In this document: positions 59,317-64,000 of the stretch, one piece after another
Layout of the letters: each line of letters starts with the position of its first letter
Numbering within the stretch: the first letter of the stretch is position 1
Source: Rotaria sordida
Taxonomy: Eukaryota > Rotifera > Eurotatoria > Philodinida > Philodinidae
Assembly (NCBI GenBank): GCA_905250125.1
Contig: CAJNOL010000717.1
Span: 1-64,000 of the forward strand
DNA length: 64,000 bases
Direction: 5' to 3'
Program-made: the position numbers and the translations under genes
The notes under the pieces: model-generated
Told to the model about the DNA's origin: nothing
The model's input: the letters and a program-made list of their open reading frames with translations, nothing else
Databases searched by the model: none

Positions 59317-62300
59317 AACAATATACATATATATATATTTTTACTTTTGTTTTCTTTTTTTTTTTTTTTATATATGTTCGTCTAATCTTTTTGCACGCGT
59401 GTGTAACACGACATTCGATCCGTACACATTTTTTTTGTTTTTTTGCTTGATGATATTCATAAAAAATAATAACAAAAAGATGATGTCAAAGGATAGAATG
59501 ATCAATTATTATTATTATTTTTTGTATGTCAGTTGTCAATGTGAAATTTGAGTTGAGTTGGGTGTTGTATAGTAAATATATGCATATATTTGACGACGAT
59601 AGACAAACATCTTGGTGAAGCGCGCATGTTATTCGCTTACTGAATGTATTGATGGTAAAGAGCGAAAATCAATAGATCAGTAGTATTGTCTCGATTAGAA
59701 AGGTCAATTGCATATGTAAGTCCTCCGTTCGTTGGTCAGTCATCTCAATGACAATAACAACATTTTCTTTTTTTTTTTTGTTTGACTACTTAGAATTTAT
59801 TAATAATGTGTATAGACAGAGAACAAAGAGAAAGAACAATGAATCGATTAAATATATCTTGATAATATTTTGGAAAATAAAAAGAACTACATGTGTAATA
59901 CTCTTTGTTCTTTTGATTTAAATTAAAGGTAGAATTATTTCTTTCGTTCTTTCTTTCTTTCTTTTTTTTTAAATGTTTCTTTTGTTAAATTAAAATTTTT
60001 AATGGCACATTGACAAGTATGAGGTGAGGTATAATCATATATTGTGAGTTAGGTTTACTTCAATGTCAAATCTATTTGCATATTGTCAATCATAATTCTC
60101 TTATTTCTGTTCGATTATGATTGACTTGTCCTTGGCATCTATTCACTATCATTTCAATGGATCATTTCAAATGTGTTTGTACATTTAATGACATATGCCT
60201 TGCAACTCTTGATGATTATAGTAGTTACTCATCGATCAAAGACAAGACTATTGATTGATTATTAATCTTTTCGAAGTTCTATCTTTCATGTATAAATGTC
60301 GATGAGAAAAAAGGCGAGATGATTATATCAAATAATCTTTGAGAAAAAAAAAATAAATTTTTCTTCTTGAAAACCAGCTGTCTCATCAATTAACTCGTCC
60401 ATCTCAAGGTTGATGTATAGAGTTCCAAATATAACTCGAAAGCATATATATATATTTAGTTGACCATTTTCATTATTCTTAACGAATGTGTACATACGTG
60501 CATGATTAATGTATATATACTGTTGTCACTAAATGGGCTCCACATATATGTATACATACATTCCAAAATCGAACAATTCATATGAAGAATTGCTAGTCTG
60601 GTGAAACATTGTGTGACAATAAAAAAAAAAAAATCTATAGCAAAGTGGTATTGATAAATGGTAACCATGCATGTCATGTATATATATATATATAAATGTG
60701 CATATGTTGATGTCTTGTTGTTTATACTGTCAGTTCTATATTTGGAAAAGTTGTATAATCAAATGGTCAGATCACGAGAAAGACAAAAATGAAGATGATG
60801 ATTAAATAGAATAAGTCATTCGCACGTGAACAATGTATTGAACAAAGATATTTCTCTTAACATTTGATTTGATTGATCATTGATTATGTCTACGTGCCAA
60901 TCGTTTGATTTGATCAACTACATGTACATATAATAAGACTCGCAAGAGATTCATCATGTTTTATTTTACTTTTGTTTATATGATTGAAGTTTAATGATAA
61001 TTCATCTTTATCATCATGCTGTGAGATATATGTGAATAAAATTTTTACATACATCAAATCGTTTTTTTTGTTTTTTGTGTTTATTTAGGTATGACGATTC
61101 TTAGTTAACTAATGATGAGATGATTTCATCAATTGAGAATTATTTGTTTTCATATTACAAAAAAAAAATCTGGAATTGATTTCTGATTATCGACTCTGAT
61201 CTTTTAAATACCATCATAAATATAAAATGACATTCTCGTCTTTTTTTTTTTTTTTTTTTATGTAAAAAGTTAATGAATCGCGAAGAACATTATGGGCGGA
61301 GAGAAGCACATCGAAATGTTGCTTTTGTTATTGTTAGAATAGATCGTTCTCTTTTTCTTTTAGTGTGCCAATAAGTTTTGATTGTGTGCAAATGATGTGA
61401 CATTCTCTTTTATATAAAAGACAATGTGAAAACACTAACAAATAAGGTATATGATCATCTTGCATAAAGTCATCAAAACATTGATAAATAAAGTTCAATA
61501 ATAAGAACAGTCATAGATGACATATCAAGGGACGATAATGATCCTTTTCTTGTTGATATTAGGTTTTTTTTCTTTAGTCTTTCTAGTATATATTTCAATG
61601 AAAATTGAGAATTGTACTACGATCATATATTTTGAATATTAATCAATATCTAAGAATGTAAAAATCTTTTGGGAATATGTTTCTGTTTGTATATACTAAA
61701 AGACATAATTATCAAACAAAAAGCATAAATGTATATGTCATACACATATGTTCGAATGATTGATGCCAATGTTGTTAGTACATAGATTTCTAAGAATAAG
61801 AAGTATGATATATTCTATTGACAAAAACTTGGAATATTTCTTTTTATTCATAGAAATTTTATTAGGAATTTGTCGATGAAAAAACAAAAGAAGATTTTTG
61901 ATTAATGATATTGTGCAAGAAATATAAAGTCTCAATAAACAATTGTCATCTATATAATGTATAGTATCGTTGAATTTGCTATCAAACAAGAATGGTATGT
62001 TATTGTAAATTAATTATTTCGAAGTATTCGATTGAAAAATTTCTTTAATAGGGCAATTTCAAATCAATTTCAAATGATTGTCGATATTTGGAAAACCAAT
62101 AATGTCTTTCTATTGATTTGGCCTAGGAATAATGTATGAATTTTAATATTTTTATAAGATAATAGAAACGTAATTAACAATGTAAAATTATAATTTGTTA
62201 ATCAGTAATATGAAATACAAAGATTTTTAAAAAATTCTATATTCTCAACTATTAGAGTAAAATTTGGTGTAATGATTTATTTGAATTATATCTATTAAGA

Positions 62301-62332
62301 CAACATACAAACTTCCGGATATTAACGGATGA
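59317..62332. other. 3 kb spacer downstream of Shisa
   Basis: AT-rich with T, A and TA runs (for example T19 near 61241 and TA at 60679-60694). No exon, RNA gene or structured repeat could be supported. The first few hundred bases are probably Shisa 3' UTR. Confidence 0.5.
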
Positions 62333-62722
62333 TTGAGAAGTTTTTAGACAAGATATTTGTCCACGTTTGATCAGCTAGAAAGTATCAAAAGCTATGAGTT
62401 AGGACTAGAATTTTTTGCTTTTTTCAAATATAGTCTTAGAAATTTAGTAGTGAAATAATATTTGAAAAGTTCAAAAAATTAGTTCGGACGGAAAATTTTT
62501 ATATTTTCACTATTGCGATTCGAAACAAAAATTCAAGACTTTTATTTATATATCAGCTTGTAGATTAGAAGTTACTCTACAAAATGCATTATTTGACGTT
62601 TGTTTTTGTTTTTCGACGTGGCATATCAATTTTCGTTTTTCCTAAATACTCATTTTTGAAAAATTGACAACCGTTGTACGTTGAATTGGAATATCGAGCT
62701 TTGTAAGAAAAATATGAACAGA
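62333..62722. repeat. Single-arm copy of the UTP18-intron foldback family
   Basis: Starts GATGATTGAGAAGTTTTTAG and follows the UTP18-intron element arm closely: AAAGCTATGAGTTAGGA, then GAAATAATATTTGAAAAG. Its second half matches the reverse complement of 10.31-10.46 kb, including the block TTTTCGTTTTTCCTAAATAC and TCATTTTTGAAAAATTGACAAC. It thus corresponds to one half of the two-armed element; the mirror half is absent or unrecognisable here. Confidence 0.75.
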
Positions 62723-63119
62723 TACGTGCGAGAATCTATACGAAACAAAATGTTGTTTAAAAATAAATTCTATAGTGATTATTTTTCTTGATTTACTTGT
62801 GTACTAATACTTCGACAATGACATCGAAGTAAAAATCGCATTTTTTGGCTGCATCCTCCTGTCTAGAAATGTCTGATTGTCAATAACACCTTTCCAAATG
62901 AACATTCAAGTTCCAGTATTTGTTTTCGAAAGAGCATAATTACTTAAATATATTGTCTTTTTTTGTATTAAATAAGTAATATATCTTTTATATAGGTAAT
63001 TTATGCCTAAATCATGCTTTATAAAAGTTGGAAAAGCTGTTCTTTTGAAAATACTGCTTAAAAACAAATTAACTTGAAAATTTTGCGAAAAATGCTTAAA
63101 AAAACGACAAAAGAGTCGT

Positions 63120-63640
63120 ACTAACAAGAGAAGTACCTCCAACTACTTCTGAGCTTTTGATTCCATCTTCTGGTTATAAGTAGGTTTCAGTAAGACTTAG
63201 AAATCCTTGAAACTTTTCGTGTTCATAGCTCTTCCTCTCCGAGATATAGTCAGGATGTGAGTGTAGTTGTGCGTATGGATCTTCCACTCACTCACATCCT
63301 CATGTTTGTTTTTTTCTGATATATAAAAGAAAGTGTTTGAAACTACGTGTTTTGCTCTTGAGTTTTCAGTTCTTCACAATTCAGTCGAGTTAAGATTTGA
63401 AATTTGGATATATTAATGCTTGTAATATAACTTCTTAAATGTATTTAACGATCGAAGTCTTTAGAAATACAGAAAAACTATATATAAAGAAAATAATAAA
63501 CAGTCAATTTATTTTGATATACATTTGACCATATCTTGGAAAGGAAGATTCATGGGTACGAACGGTTTCAAGATTCTCTTAGCCTCATTGAGATCTACTT
63601 ATAGCCAAAAGATGGAGTTAAAAGGTCAGAGGCAGTTGAA
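63120..63640. repeat. Foldback element near the window end
   Basis: The segment 63125-63250 and the segment 63525-63640 are diverged inverted complements: the left contains TTGATTCCATCTTCTGGTTA and TAAGTAGGTTTCAG, and the right contains ACTTATAGCCAAAAGATGGAG. An inner hairpin pairs AGGATGTGAGTG (63251-63262) with CACTCACATCCT (63289-63300). A 69-codon frame at 63525-63734 overlaps the right arm and is not regarded as a gene. Confidence 0.65.
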
Positions 63641-64000
63641 ATACTTTTATCATCAGATTCAAAGAATTATGCATCATGGTACAGAGCATTTTTTCATTGT
63701 CAAAATATATTCGTTCTCGAGTCAATATATTTGAAAGCTTATTTCAAATGAAAAAAATGGTCTTTTTGGACAACCATTTTTCACTTTATTTCATTAGCTA
63801 ACCATGCAGAGTCATATTATATCGAAATCTTAATAACATCCTCATTTTCCGTACCATAGCTTAAAATACGATTTTTTCTTATAAAAGACCATAAAATTTT
63901 GCATAAAAAATTGATTCGCATAATTCAAAATGATTATATTCTGGAGAAATGTGATATAGTAAATTTTGTTGATGAATGTGTGCTCTATAAAGTCGTATAG
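63641..64000. other. AT-rich window end
   Basis: About 360 bp without a supported gene or repeat. Confidence 0.4.

Noticed and set aside
1..64000. tRNA, rRNA or CRISPR features
   Set aside because: No cloverleaf with A/B-box sequences, no rRNA-like block and no regularly spaced direct repeats were found by eye; a covariance-model scan could still find a small RNA gene.

Overview
This is eukaryotic (metazoan) nuclear DNA. It is very AT-rich, with A/T-ending codons and many GT-AG introns of only about 45-75 bp mixed with a few introns of 0.8-3.5 kb. The gene set is purely animal: a neurexin-IV/Caspr adhesion protein, rhodopsin-type GPCR, novel PKCs, Brat-type TRIM-NHL and Shisa. Base composition, intron style and gene content suggest a rotifer (bdelloid such as Rotaria, or a relative), but that assignment is inference. 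No prokaryotic, plasmid or viral genes were seen. All gene models were built by hand from reading frame plus splice sites; wherever a complete model was possible the summed exon length is an exact multiple of three.

Layout, all confident genes on the + strand: (1) 602-990, a small unrecognised two-exon ORF. (2) 1714-8852, a complete Nrx-IV/CNTNAP orthologue (16 exons, about 1343 aa). (3) 9206-13063, UTP18, a nucleolar WD40 protein of the small-subunit processome (12 exons, about 514 aa). (4) 13.1-21.5 kb, a gene desert. (5) 21473-26852, an orphan rhodopsin-like GPCR in two exons split by a 3.5 kb intron. (6) 26.9-31.6 kb, intergenic DNA full of foldback/MITE-like elements. (7) 31645-34376 and 34780-41314, a tandem pair of diverged novel-type protein kinase C genes, each with C1 domains, AGC kinase domain and hydrophobic motif. 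(8) 41570-42801, an unrecognised seven-exon helical protein. (9) 44603/46950-53395, a Brat/NCL-1-type RING-B-box-NHL translational regulator with two candidate first exons. (10) 58.1-59.3 kb, a Shisa-family single-pass membrane protein. (11) 59.3-64.0 kb, intergenic DNA with two more repeat elements.

The genes do not form a pathway. Nrx-IV, the GPCR, the PKCs, Brat and Shisa are typical neuronal, epithelial or signalling genes, and UTP18 is housekeeping. The most unusual content is a dense set of long inverted-repeat (foldback) elements without coding capacity in introns and spacers. One family has a two-armed copy in a UTP18 intron and a single-arm copy 52 kb away. Other leads are a PKC whose second C1 domain has lost its first zinc-binding cysteine pair, its neighbour with AYE in place of APE in the kinase domain, and a 10-N assembly gap inside a kinase catalytic loop that is probably an artefact of overlapping contigs.
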